Below are positions 44,161 to 51,876 of a stretch of DNA of 64,000 nt, one piece after another (position 1 is the stretch's first letter; the number at the start of each line of letters is the position of its first letter). The DNA is from Luteimonas suaedae. GTDB taxonomy: Bacteria > Pseudomonadota > Gammaproteobacteria > Xanthomonadales > Xanthomonadaceae. The stretch covers positions 1 to 64,000 of the forward strand of contig NZ_VSSP01000005.1 in assembly GCF_008312895.1 (NCBI RefSeq), given 5' to 3'. The notes under the pieces were generated by a model, which saw only the letters and a list, made by a program, of their open reading frames with translations, did not search any database and was not told where the DNA came from. Made by a program: the position numbers and the translations under genes.

Positions 44161-47115
44161 TCAGAAGCGCTGCTGGTACTTCATGTACATGAAGCGGCCG
44201 ATGTCGAAACCACCGTAGTAGTTGGTGTTCGAGCTCGGCTGCGTGTACATCGGCGGACCAAGGCGGTCGAGCACGTTGTTGGCGCCCACCGAAATGGTGG
44301 CGTTCCACGGGGCCTGCCAGCGGAACTGCACGTCGTTGAAGGTGTTCGAGCCGACGCGGTTGAGCGCCCGGGTCTGCGCCGGGTTGGCCGCCACGTAGTC
44401 CGGATCCGAGCACTCGCCCGCCGCGAAGGTCGTGCTGAGACAGGACTCCTTCATCGCCGAGTAATAGCGCATGTTCCAACTGGCACCGAAATCGCCTTGC
44501 TCCCAGGTCAGGCCCAGGTTCGAACGCAGCCGGAAGTTGGCACCGTTGGTGTCGGCGAAGCTGTTGTTCTGGGTCACGAACGGCGCGGCATTGTCGGTCT
44601 TGAACTCGTTCTTGGTGACATAGGTGCTCTGCCAGTCGATGCCGAAACGGCCGTAGCCGGTGTCGAAGCGGTAGGCGGCGCCGAAATCAAAGCCTTCCAT
44701 CTCGATGTAACCCGCGTTGCGGCTACCGAACTCCATGAAGTTGACGATGCCGAGGATTGGATCACGGGTGAACGAGGTGCAGCGCGAAGCGATGTTCTCC
44801 ACATAGCAGTCGTTGAGCATCTGCGTGGGCGTGTCGGCGACGATCGTGTTCTCGATCTTGATGGCCCACCAGTCGACGTTCATGCTCAGGCCGTCGGCGA
44901 AGCCCGGGCTCCAGACGAAGCCGACATTCTTGCTGGTCGACTCTTCCGGGGTGAGCTGCTGGTTGCCGGCGCCCGTGAAGAACGCCAGCGGGGTCTGCGC
45001 GTTCGCCTGTGCCGTGGGGACGAAGCCCTGCTGCAGCTGGCGGTAGGTCTCGATGTTGGCGATGTCCTGGCCGCAACGGGCCTGCACGGCGGAGTCGCCC
45101 GCCGCTGCACCGCGTAGGCTGTCGCACGGATCGGTGAAGAACGAGAACGTCTGCGAGCCGCCACCGTAGAGGTTGTTGATGGTCGGAGCACGAAAGCCCT
45201 GGGCCCAGGTGGCGCGGATCAGCAAGTCATCGATCGGTTTCCACTTCAGTCCGAACTTGCTGTTGATCGTGTCGCCGAAGGTGTCGAAGTCCGAGTAGCG
45301 ACTGGAGATGTTAAGGCTCAGCTCCTGCGCGCCCGGGGCGCCCATCAGGATCGGCACGAACAGCTCGCCGTAGATGGACTCTTCGCTGTAGCTGCCGCGG
45401 GTGGCGCGACCGGCCAGGTTGGTCGAACCACCGGTGACCGCCAGGCCGTCGGGGATGAATTCGCCCTGTTCCTTACGGTGCTCGACGCCGAGGGCGAAGG
45501 ACATCTCGCCGGCCGGCAGCTCGAACAGGCCGCCGGTGATGTTGGCGGTATAGATGGTGGTTTCGGTCTCCCCCGTCGAATGCTCGCGCTGGAACAGGAA
45601 GTCCTGCACCTCCTGGCTCGCCAGGCTGCCCGGGCCGGCTTCACCGTAGTGCAGCAGCGGGTTCCACGGCACGCAGGCGGTGAATGCGATCGGGTTGTCG
45701 GGCGTGCCGCACTGCACCTGTCCGAGGTCGTTCAGGAAGGACGGCCCGAGCGCACGCTGCACGTTGGCCAGGTTGAAATTGCCATAGGACGCCTGCAGCA
45801 CCTTGTTCTGGTTGTACATGGCGCCGACGTCCCAGTCGAAGTAACGCTCGCCGACCTCGAAGCTGCCTTCCAGAGCGCCGGTGAAGCGCCAGGTGGTCAC
45901 GTCACTGGTCGAAACGCGCGGCACTTCCCAGCCGCGGCGCCACCAGTTGCCGATGTCGTTGCCGACCGGGTTGAAGTAGCTGTCGGCGTCGAGCGGTACG
46001 CCGTTGCCGGCGTCGAACGAGGCGAACGAACCCGCCTGCATCGGGTAGCCGGCGATGGAGCGGTCGGTGATGCGATTGCTGTACATCATGTTGCTGCGGA
46101 AGCGCACGTTGTCGGTAATGTCGTAGCTGCCATCTACGAACAGCGACTTGCGCTCCAGCGGGGTACGCAGGTGCATCTGCAGGCCGGCATTGCTCTTGTG
46201 GGTCGGGTTCTGGCCGCCGTCCTGGTTGATGTAGTCGGCCGGATTGCGCGGATCGCCGCCCGGACGCACGATGACACGCGCGTTGCGATTCGGATTGCTG
46301 TCGGAAGCTGGCGGGTAGATGACGTTAGGCAACGGATTGTTGGTCGGGTTGCTGACGAAGCCGCCGTACTCGCCCACCACGGTCCAGTTGCGGCCGGGAT
46401 GGCGGTCGCCCAGCGGCTCAGCACTGAACGGACGGTCGCGCTGCCAGACTTCGTCTTCCCTGGCGTACTCGACGCCCATGGTGATCGAGCCGCGGTCATT
46501 GCTAGCGCCCATCACGAAGTCGTACTTCTCGACCGCGCCGTCGCCTTCGCCGTACTGGCCGTAGTAGACGCTGCCCTGGATGCCTTCGTAGTTGGAGCGG
46601 GTGATGATGTTGACCACGCCCGCCATCGCGTCGGAGCCGTACACGGCCGAGGCGCCATCCTTCAGCACCTCGATACGCTCGACCATCGCCGCCGGGATGG
46701 TGGAGATGTCCTGGATGCCGGTGGTGGTGATGCCCAAGCGTTTGCCGTTGACCAGCACCAGGGTGCGCTGGGCGCCCAGGTTGCGCAGGTCGATCGCCTG
46801 ACCACCGGCGGCCTCACCCGAGGACAGCGGCGCAGCGCGGCTCAGTGGTGGCGAACCGGCGGCGGTAATGTTCTGCAGGATGTCGGCGACCGACTGGAAG
46901 CCCTGGTTCTCGATCTCGGCGCGGCTGATGGTCAGCACCGGCTGCGCGGTCTCGATATCGACCTGGCGGATACGTGAGCCGGTCACCTCGATGCGATCGA
47001 GGGTGGTGGCTTCGCCTTCCTGAGCGTAGGCAACGCCCGTGCCCGCGAGGGCGGTGGCACCTGCAGCGAGCGCGAGGGTAATCGCGTCGCGAAGCTGGGT
47101 GGTCTTGAATGTCAT
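44161..47115 (-). CDS. TonB-dependent receptor B (large, Xanthomonadaceae type)
   Basis: 984 residues. The signal peptide QLRDAITLALAAGATALAGT, cleaved near AYAQ, is very like that of receptor A. Then LDRIEVTGSRIRQ, a plug with RNLGAQRTLVLVNGKRLG and VERIEVLKDGASAVYGSDAMAGVVNII, and a barrel with NVGFVWSPGFADGLSMNVDWWAIKI and the terminal ...MYMKYQQRF. The ATG at 47113-47115 follows GGAGAGAG as in receptor A. Its close N-terminal and leader similarity to receptor A suggests duplication, with diverged extracellular loops implying different ligands. It lies just downstream of a small barrel-like protein. Confidence 0.94.
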   Translation of the reverse strand: MTFKTTQLRDAITLALAAGATALAGTGVAYAQEGEATTLDRIEVTGSRIRQVDIETAQPVLTISRAEIENQGFQSVADILQNITAAGSPPLSRAAPLSSGEAAGGQAIDLRNLGAQRTLVLVNGKRLGITTTGIQDISTIPAAMVERIEVLKDGASAVYGSDAMAGVVNIITRSNYEGIQGSVYYGQYGEGDGAVEKYDFVMGASNDRGSITMGVEYAREDEVWQRDRPFSAEPLGDRHPGRNWTVVGEYGGFVSNPTNNPLPNVIYPPASDSNPNRNARVIVRPGGDPRNPADYINQDGGQNPTHKSNAGLQMHLRTPLERKSLFVDGSYDITDNVRFRSNMMYSNRITDRSIAGYPMQAGSFASFDAGNGVPLDADSYFNPVGNDIGNWWRRGWEVPRVSTSDVTTWRFTGALEGSFEVGERYFDWDVGAMYNQNKVLQASYGNFNLANVQRALGPSFLNDLGQVQCGTPDNPIAFTACVPWNPLLHYGEAGPGSLASQEVQDFLFQREHSTGETETTIYTANITGGLFELPAGEMSFALGVEHRKEQGEFIPDGLAVTGGSTNLAGRATRGSYSEESIYGELFVPILMGAPGAQELSLNISSRYSDFDTFGDTINSKFGLKWKPIDDLLIRATWAQGFRAPTINNLYGGGSQTFSFFTDPCDSLRGAAAGDSAVQARCGQDIANIETYRQLQQGFVPTAQANAQTPLAFFTGAGNQQLTPEESTSKNVGFVWSPGFADGLSMNVDWWAIKIENTIVADTPTQMLNDCYVENIASRCTSFTRDPILGIVNFMEFGSRNAGYIEMEGFDFGAAYRFDTGYGRFGIDWQSTYVTKNEFKTDNAAPFVTQNNSFADTNGANFRLRSNLGLTWEQGDFGASWNMRYYSAMKESCLSTTFAAGECSDPDYVAANPAQTRALNRVGSNTFNDVQFRWQAPWNATISVGANNVLDRLGPPMYTQPSSNTNYYGGFDIGRFMYMKYQQRF

Positions 47116-47298
47116 CTCTCTCTCCAAGTGAGTCTTGGGAAAATCCCATGGGAACCCGCCGTTGGCGTCAAATGAGACGCCTAATTCGGCAAGGCCGGGG
47201 CCGATGGTAGCCCCCCTTGGAGAAAAATTAAAGTGTCGTTAATACGCGAGCGGACAGCGGGAACTTCACGCCATTTCCGGTGCGGAAACCAGCTCTGC
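47116..47298. promoter_or_regulatory. receptor B leader with conserved block
   Basis: The block AATTAAAGTGTCGTTAA (47226-47242) matches the receptor A leader except for two bases. Other shared pieces between the two leaders include GGCAAGG-C, GACGC-AA-T and CATCTCTCTCTCCA. The arrangement suggests a shared promoter or regulator site ahead of both receptors. Confidence 0.6.
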
Positions 47299-48183
47299 TT
47301 AGAGGTCTTGCTCGTAACGGACGTAAGGCACGGTGCCCTCGTCCTCGCCGTTCTCGCCGCGTGGTGAGAACGGGTTCCTGCCGCGGGTGACGACGTTCTC
47401 GGCGCCCACGGTCAGCTGGCCGCTCCAGGGCGTGCGCCAGGTCAGCCCCAAACCCAGGCCTTCCCAGCGAGGTTGACCTGGGGTGTCGATCACCTGGCCG
47501 ATGACATTGGCGCCGAAGTCGCCGAAGCCGCCGCCGACGCTCAGCGACTTGCTGTCCCAGCGGTCGGCCATCCCATCGGGGGCCTGGGTAAAGGGAATGA
47601 GCCGCGCCTTGGCGACCGTGCCGGCGATCGAGACGTAACCCTGGTCACGGATGTTCTTCTGCACGAAGACGGTCAGATCGTTGCCGTCCACCTGGCCGCC
47701 ACCGCCGCGCGCGGCGCCACTGGAAGTCAGCCAGGCTGGCAGGTTGCCGCTGGTTTCGCCGACCGAGACGCCGACGCTGCCGCCGGGGCGGCTGAGTGCG
47801 GCGGTCGCGGTGTTGCGGCGTCCGCCGTCGTCACCGCCGATACCGTCGTCCAGCGACGCCAGCAGGCAGTTGTTGGCGAGATTGCCCAGCGCATGCGACA
47901 GGCCGCTCTGGTGGTCGCAGAGCAGGGCCAGCGAGTCGCCGGCCTCCAGGCCGAACGCGGCATCGAGGCGGTTGCCGCCGAAACGGAGTCGGGCGCCGGA
48001 GCTGGCGACATCGTCGTCGGTGGGCTCGAGCACCAGCAGCGCCTCGAGCTGGCCGCTGGCGTTGTTCCAGATCGGCAGTACGGTCTGGTCGTCACGCCTG
48101 GGCTGGCTCTGTGCGTGCGCACCCGCCGCAACGCCGAAGGCGAGCAGGGCGGCGAGCGCGAGCTTGGCAGGACGCAGCGGCAT
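47299..48183 (-). CDS. exported protein with barrel-like C-terminus
   Basis: 294 residues from the ATG at 48181-48183 (the frame is open for 28 more codons, but the signal peptide starts here: LALAALLAFGVAAGAHAQ). The protein shows Gly- and Asp-rich beta segments; its C-terminal region WEGLGLGLTWRTPWSGQLTVGAENVVTRGRNPF resembles the closing strands of receptor barrels (compare GVNNVLDKEPPF in receptor A). It is much too short for a receptor and lacks a plug. Function unknown. It lies directly upstream of receptor B on the same strand. Confidence 0.75.
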   Translation of the reverse strand: MPLRPAKLALAALLAFGVAAGAHAQSQPRRDDQTVLPIWNNASGQLEALLVLEPTDDDVASSGARLRFGGNRLDAAFGLEAGDSLALLCDHQSGLSHALGNLANNCLLASLDDGIGGDDGGRRNTATAALSRPGGSVGVSVGETSGNLPAWLTSSGAARGGGGQVDGNDLTVFVQKNIRDQGYVSIAGTVAKARLIPFTQAPDGMADRWDSKSLSVGGGFGDFGANVIGQVIDTPGQPRWEGLGLGLTWRTPWSGQLTVGAENVVTRGRNPFSPRGENGEDEGTVPYVRYEQDL

Positions 48184-48300
48184 GGCGGACGGTCGACCCG
48201 AAGGCGAAGTCGGAAGTTCCCCGGAACAGCGGGATCCGACTCTACGCCGTTTATGTTTATTTAACAATCCCCTGCTCCCGTCGAACGACCCCGTGAGGGG

Positions 48301-49203
48301 CTACTGCAACCGCGTCGGAGCCGACATTGGAACCGGTCCGGCGGTGAACAAGGCGTCAATGGCGGCGTGGTCGAAAGTGTAATTCTGGCCGCAGAATTCA
48401 CAGCGGACGTGGACGCGGCCGTCGACCTGCGCGGCCCGGGCCTCGTCCTGACCCAGCGACTGCAGCACGGCCGCCACCCGGTCGCGGGAGCAGGAGCAGC
48501 CGAAGCGCAGCGGCCGTTGATCCAAGAGCTGTGGCGACTCCTGATGGAACAGCCGTTGCAACAGGGTGGAGGTGGGGCAGGTGAGCAGTTCCGGCGCCGT
48601 CAGGGTGTCGAACAGGGCGCTGGCGCGATTCCAGCCGTCGGCGTCGCCCTCGTCGCCCGGCAGCTTCTGCAGCATCAGCCCGGCGGCAGCGGTGTCGTCG
48701 GCCGCCAGCGCCATGCGCGTCGGCAGTTGCTCGGACTGGCGGAAGTACTCCTCGAAGGCGACCGCCAGCGAGTCCGAGGCGAGCGCCACCAGCCCCTGAT
48801 AGCGCTGCGGCTCGCGGTCGCCGGCGCGCGGGTTCTCGATGGTGATGGCCAGGGTGGCGCCATCGCCGGCCTCGCGCAGGCCGTGCGACAGGGTCGTGGC
48901 GCCTTCGGCGAGGCGGACGATTCCCCGCAACGTACCCGCGGCGGTGCACTCGGCGAACAGGGTGCGCAGGGCGCCCTCGCCGCGCAGTTGCACCGACAGG
49001 CGCCCGTCGATCTTGGCGTGGCCGGTGAACAGCGCGGCGGCGGCGCTCGCTTCGCCCAGCAGTTCCGCGGCCGCGGCAGGATAGTCGTCGCGCGTGCGGA
49101 TGCTGCTCCAGGTGTCGCGCAGGTGCACGCGCACGCCGCGCACGCCGGCGTCGGGCAGCAGGAAACGGGTCAAGCGGTCGCTGTCGGGTCGGGGTGCGGT
49201 CAT
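48301..49203 (-). CDS. hslO: redox-regulated chaperone Hsp33
   Basis: 300 residues. Hsp33 is a cytoplasmic holdase activated by oxidation. The C-terminal zinc site is complete: C-x-C in [10 protein letters not shown] (about 235) and C-x-x-C in [10 protein letters not shown] (about 268). The N-terminal core ([25 protein letters not shown]) is typical. The start is ATG at 49201-49203. Divergent from mtgA. Confidence 0.96.
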   Translation of the reverse strand: MTAPRPDSDRLTRFLLPDAGVRGVRVHLRDTWSSIRTRDDYPAAAAELLGEASAAAALFTGHAKIDGRLSVQLRGEGALRTLFAECTAAGTLRGIVRLAEGATTLSHGLREAGDGATLAITIENPRAGDREPQRYQGLVALASDSLAVAFEEYFRQSEQLPTRMALAADDTAAAGLMLQKLPGDEGDADGWNRASALFDTLTAPELLTCPTSTLLQRLFHQESPQLLDQRPLRFGCSCSRDRVAAVLQSLGQDEARAAQVDGRVHVRCEFCGQNYTFDHAAIDALFTAGPVPMSAPTRLQ

Positions 49204-49329
49204 GCTCGGAGCGGTGGATGGGGCGGGCCGCCATCATGTCGGATAATGCGCGCGATACGCCGGACAAGATGGAGAGACGAACGTGATAGATGGGGCTGCG
49301 GTCGCGAGGCGCAAGCCCAGGGCTCGGCA

Positions 49330-50052
49330 ATGAACGCGCGCACTCGGGCGCCGCGTTGGCGGCGTTGGCGCAGGCGCTTGCTGATGTTGCCGCTGGTGCT
49401 GGTGCTGCTCAGCATCCTTCAGGTGCTGGCACTGCGCTTCATCGACCCGCCGTTCTCGATGTTCATGGCGGCGCGGCAGCTGCGGGCCTGGACCGCGGGC
49501 GACGGCGACTTCCGCGTTGCCTATCGCTGGCGCGACTTCGATCGCATCGCGCCGACGCTGCCGCTGGCGGCGATCGCCGCCGAGGACCAGAACTTCGCCG
49601 CGCACCACGGTTTCGACCTGAAGGCGATCGAGAAGGCGCGCGCGCACAACGCCCGGGGCGGGCGGCTGCGCGGCGCCAGCACGATCAGCCAGCAGGTGGC
49701 GAAGAACCTGTTCCTGTGGAACGGGCGCAGCTGGGTGCGCAAGGGCCTGGAAGCCTGGTACACGCTGCTGTTGGAGCTGATGTTGCCGAAGCAGCGGATC
49801 CTCGAGGTCTACGTCAACGTCGCCGAGTTCGGCGACGGCGTGTACGGCGCGCAGGCGGCGGCGCGGACTTTCTTCGGCAAGGACGCGGACGCGCTCGGGA
49901 CTGCCGAAAGCGCGCGCCTGGCCGCGGTGCTGCCCAACCCCAAGGGCTACAGCGCGGCGCGGCCGGGTCCCTACGTGCAGCGCCGCACGCTGGCGATCCA
50001 GCGGCAGATGCGGCAGATCGGGGGCGTGGCGCATCTCGATCAATTGCAGTGA
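49330..50052 (+). CDS. mtgA: monofunctional biosynthetic peptidoglycan transglycosylase
   Basis: 240 residues with one N-terminal transmembrane anchor ([19 protein letters not shown]). The GT51 domain shows [14 protein letters not shown] (first catalytic Glu), [65 protein letters not shown] (the second Glu region) and [18 protein letters not shown] motif V. It polymerises lipid II into glycan strands. Start ATG at 49330. Confidence 0.96.
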   Translation: MNARTRAPRWRRWRRRLLMLPLVLVLLSILQVLALRFIDPPFSMFMAARQLRAWTAGDGDFRVAYRWRDFDRIAPTLPLAAIAAEDQNFAAHHGFDLKAIEKARAHNARGGRLRGASTISQQVAKNLFLWNGRSWVRKGLEAWYTLLLELMLPKQRILEVYVNVAEFGDGVYGAQAAARTFFGKDADALGTAESARLAAVLPNPKGYSAARPGPYVQRRTLAIQRQMRQIGGVAHLDQLQ

Positions 50053-50086
50053 GGCGTCCGATGTCAGCGGCCGGGCCTTTGCCGTT

Positions 50087-50180
50087 TGTAGGAGCGGCTT
50101 CAGCCGCGACCCCGCGCATCCGGAGCGCGGACAATGCGCCTGCCAAGCCGGATCCGGTCGCGGCTGAAGCCGCTCCTACA
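50087..50180. repeat. MITE-like REP pair with 25-bp inverted ends
   Basis: Ends TGTAGGAGCGGCTTCAGCCG and the exact inverse CGGCTGAAGCCGCTCCTACA, extended to about 25 bp including CGACC/GGTCG. Total 94 bp. It is the second REP family of the window, arranged as a REPIN, between mtgA and the glycosyltransferase. Confidence 0.85.
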
Positions 50181-50216
50181 GGAGGGGCCGATGCCGGGGA
50201 GGCGGCGGGTTAGGAT

Positions 50217-51248
50217 GTGAAGATGCCCCGTGACCTGCTGACCGTCATCGTCGCCGCCTACAACGAGGCCGAAGCGTTACCCGTGCTGCAGGCGCGGATC
50301 GCGGCGGCGCTCGACACGTTGGCGGCCGATGCCGTGGACGGCCGCGTGCTCTACGTCGACGACGGCAGCCGCGACCGCACTTGGGAGGTGCTGCGGGAGT
50401 TCGCCGCCGCCGACCCGCGCGTGTCGCTGCTGCGGCTGTCGCGCAACTTCGGCAAGGAAGCGGCGCTGACCGCCGGCCTGGACCTGGTGGAGGAGGGCGC
50501 GGCGCTGATCCTCGACGCCGACGGGCAGGATCCGCCGGAACTGATCCCGCAGTTCGTGGCACGCTGGCGTGAAGGCTACGACGACGTCCACGGCACCCGG
50601 CTGCAGCGCGAAGGGGAGGGCTGGCTCAAGCGCGCCTCCGCGCACCTCTTCTATCGCGTGATGCAGCGGTTGTCGAAGACGCCGATCCCGGTTGACACCG
50701 GTGATTTCCGCCTGCTGTCGCCGCGGGCATTGGCGGCATTGCGGCAGTTGCGCGAGCGCCATCGGTTCATGAAAGGGCTGTTCGGCTGGGTCGGGTACAA
50801 CCGGGTGGCGATTCCCTACCTGCGCGAGCCGCGGCTGGCGGGCGCCAGCAAGTTCGGCTTCTGGCGGTTGTGGAACTTCGCCCTGGAGGGCATCACCAGC
50901 TTCTCCACCGCACCGCTGCGGCTGGCGACCTATGTCGGCCTGGGGACCGCGGCGCTGGCGTTCGTGTACGCCGTGTCGATCGTGATCAAGGCCCTGTTCC
51001 TGGGTGACCCCGTCGCCGGTTGGCCGACGATGATGTCGGTGATCCTGTTCCTCGGCGGTGTGCAGCTGATCGCGCTGGGAATGATCGGCGAGTACCTTGG
51101 ACGCCTGTACGACGAATCGAAGCAGCGGCCGCTGTATCTCGTCGACACCTGGCTGCCGGCGACCGGAGTATCCTCGCGCCAGGACCAGCCGAGCGGAGGC
51201 GAGCATCATGCGTACGGTGAGACAGCTGCTGGAAGCGAAGGCGCCTGA
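50217..51248 (+). CDS. GT2-family glycosyltransferase (GtrB/DPM1-like, membrane)
   Basis: 343 residues. The N-terminal GT2 domain has VIVAAYNEAEALPVL, the DDGSRDRTWEVL motif, LILDADGQDPPELIPQF (the metal-binding DxD region) and RASAHLFYRVMQRLSKTPIPVDTGDFRLL. Two C-terminal transmembrane segments follow (VGLGTAALAFVYAVSIVIKALF and SVILFLGGVQLIALGMIGEYLGRLY). This is the undecaprenyl-phosphate glycosyltransferase layout (GtrB/ArnC-like), transferring a sugar to bactoprenol for later envelope modification. The last 41 bases overlap the CBS gene. No flippase is adjacent. Confidence 0.92.
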   Translation: MKMPRDLLTVIVAAYNEAEALPVLQARIAAALDTLAADAVDGRVLYVDDGSRDRTWEVLREFAAADPRVSLLRLSRNFGKEAALTAGLDLVEEGAALILDADGQDPPELIPQFVARWREGYDDVHGTRLQREGEGWLKRASAHLFYRVMQRLSKTPIPVDTGDFRLLSPRALAALRQLRERHRFMKGLFGWVGYNRVAIPYLREPRLAGASKFGFWRLWNFALEGITSFSTAPLRLATYVGLGTAALAFVYAVSIVIKALFLGDPVAGWPTMMSVILFLGGVQLIALGMIGEYLGRLYDESKQRPLYLVDTWLPATGVSSRQDQPSGGEHHAYGETAAGSEGA

Positions 51249-51639
51249 GATCTTCGCCGTCGGCCCGGATGTTCCCGTGCTCGAGGCGATCCGGCTGATG
51301 GCGCAGAAGCACATCGGCGCGGTACTGGTGGTGCAGGGCGGCCGCCTGGCCGGAATCCTGTCCGAGCGCGACTACGCGCGCAAGATCGTGCTGGAGGGCC
51401 GCTCCTCGAAGGACACCCCGGTGCGCGACATCATGACCGCCGAGGTGATCACGGTACAACTGGACGACAACGTGCAGCGCTGCATGCAGATCGTCACCCG
51501 CGAGCGCATCCGCCACCTGCCGGTGACCGATGCCGCAGGCAACGTGCTCGGCGTGGTTTCGATCGGCGACCTGGTCAAGGCGGTGATCGAGGACCAGCAG
51601 CTCGAACTGGATCAGTTGCAGCGCTACATCTCGTCCTAG
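51208..51639 (+). CDS. CBS-pair domain protein
   Basis: 143 residues made of two CBS motifs (HIGAVLVVQGGRLAGILSERDYARKIV and IRHLPVTDAAGNVLGVVSIGDLVKAVI). Small two-CBS proteins bind adenine nucleotides such as AMP or ATP and act as energy or redox sensors for partner enzymes. The ATG at 51208 is preceded by GGAGGCGAGC; the frame is open further upstream but that lies inside the glycosyltransferase. It overlaps the glycosyltransferase gene by 41 bases, so coupled expression is likely. Confidence 0.92.
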   Translation: MRTVRQLLEAKAPEIFAVGPDVPVLEAIRLMAQKHIGAVLVVQGGRLAGILSERDYARKIVLEGRSSKDTPVRDIMTAEVITVQLDDNVQRCMQIVTRERIRHLPVTDAAGNVLGVVSIGDLVKAVIEDQQLELDQLQRYISS

Positions 51640-51715
51640 GGTCAATGGCGCTTACCGGCGTTCTCTTGCGCGTGTACGCGGACACACAAGGCATCGGCCG
51701 ACCGGCCGGAGAACC

Positions 51716-51857
51716 GTAGGAGCGCGCCATGCGCGCGATGCCGCGGGTGTCGGCAGAATCCGGTGGATGCCGCGATCCTGGCCCGGCAGGCGCGCCGGTC
51801 ATCGGAATTCGCGGGCGGCGCAATGCCCGCGGCATCACGCGCATGGCGCGCTCCTAC
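51716..51857. repeat. REPIN copy 4
   Basis: A 142-bp unit with ends GTAGGAGCGCGCCATGCGCG and CATGGCGCGCTCCTAC (inverted). Its centre is the reverse complement of the centre of copy 1 at 12148. It lies 76 bases after the CBS gene and 19 bases before the end of the AsmA-like gene, in the convergent gap. Confidence 0.87.
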
Positions 51858-51876
51858 GGTATCAGCGAAGGGCCGC

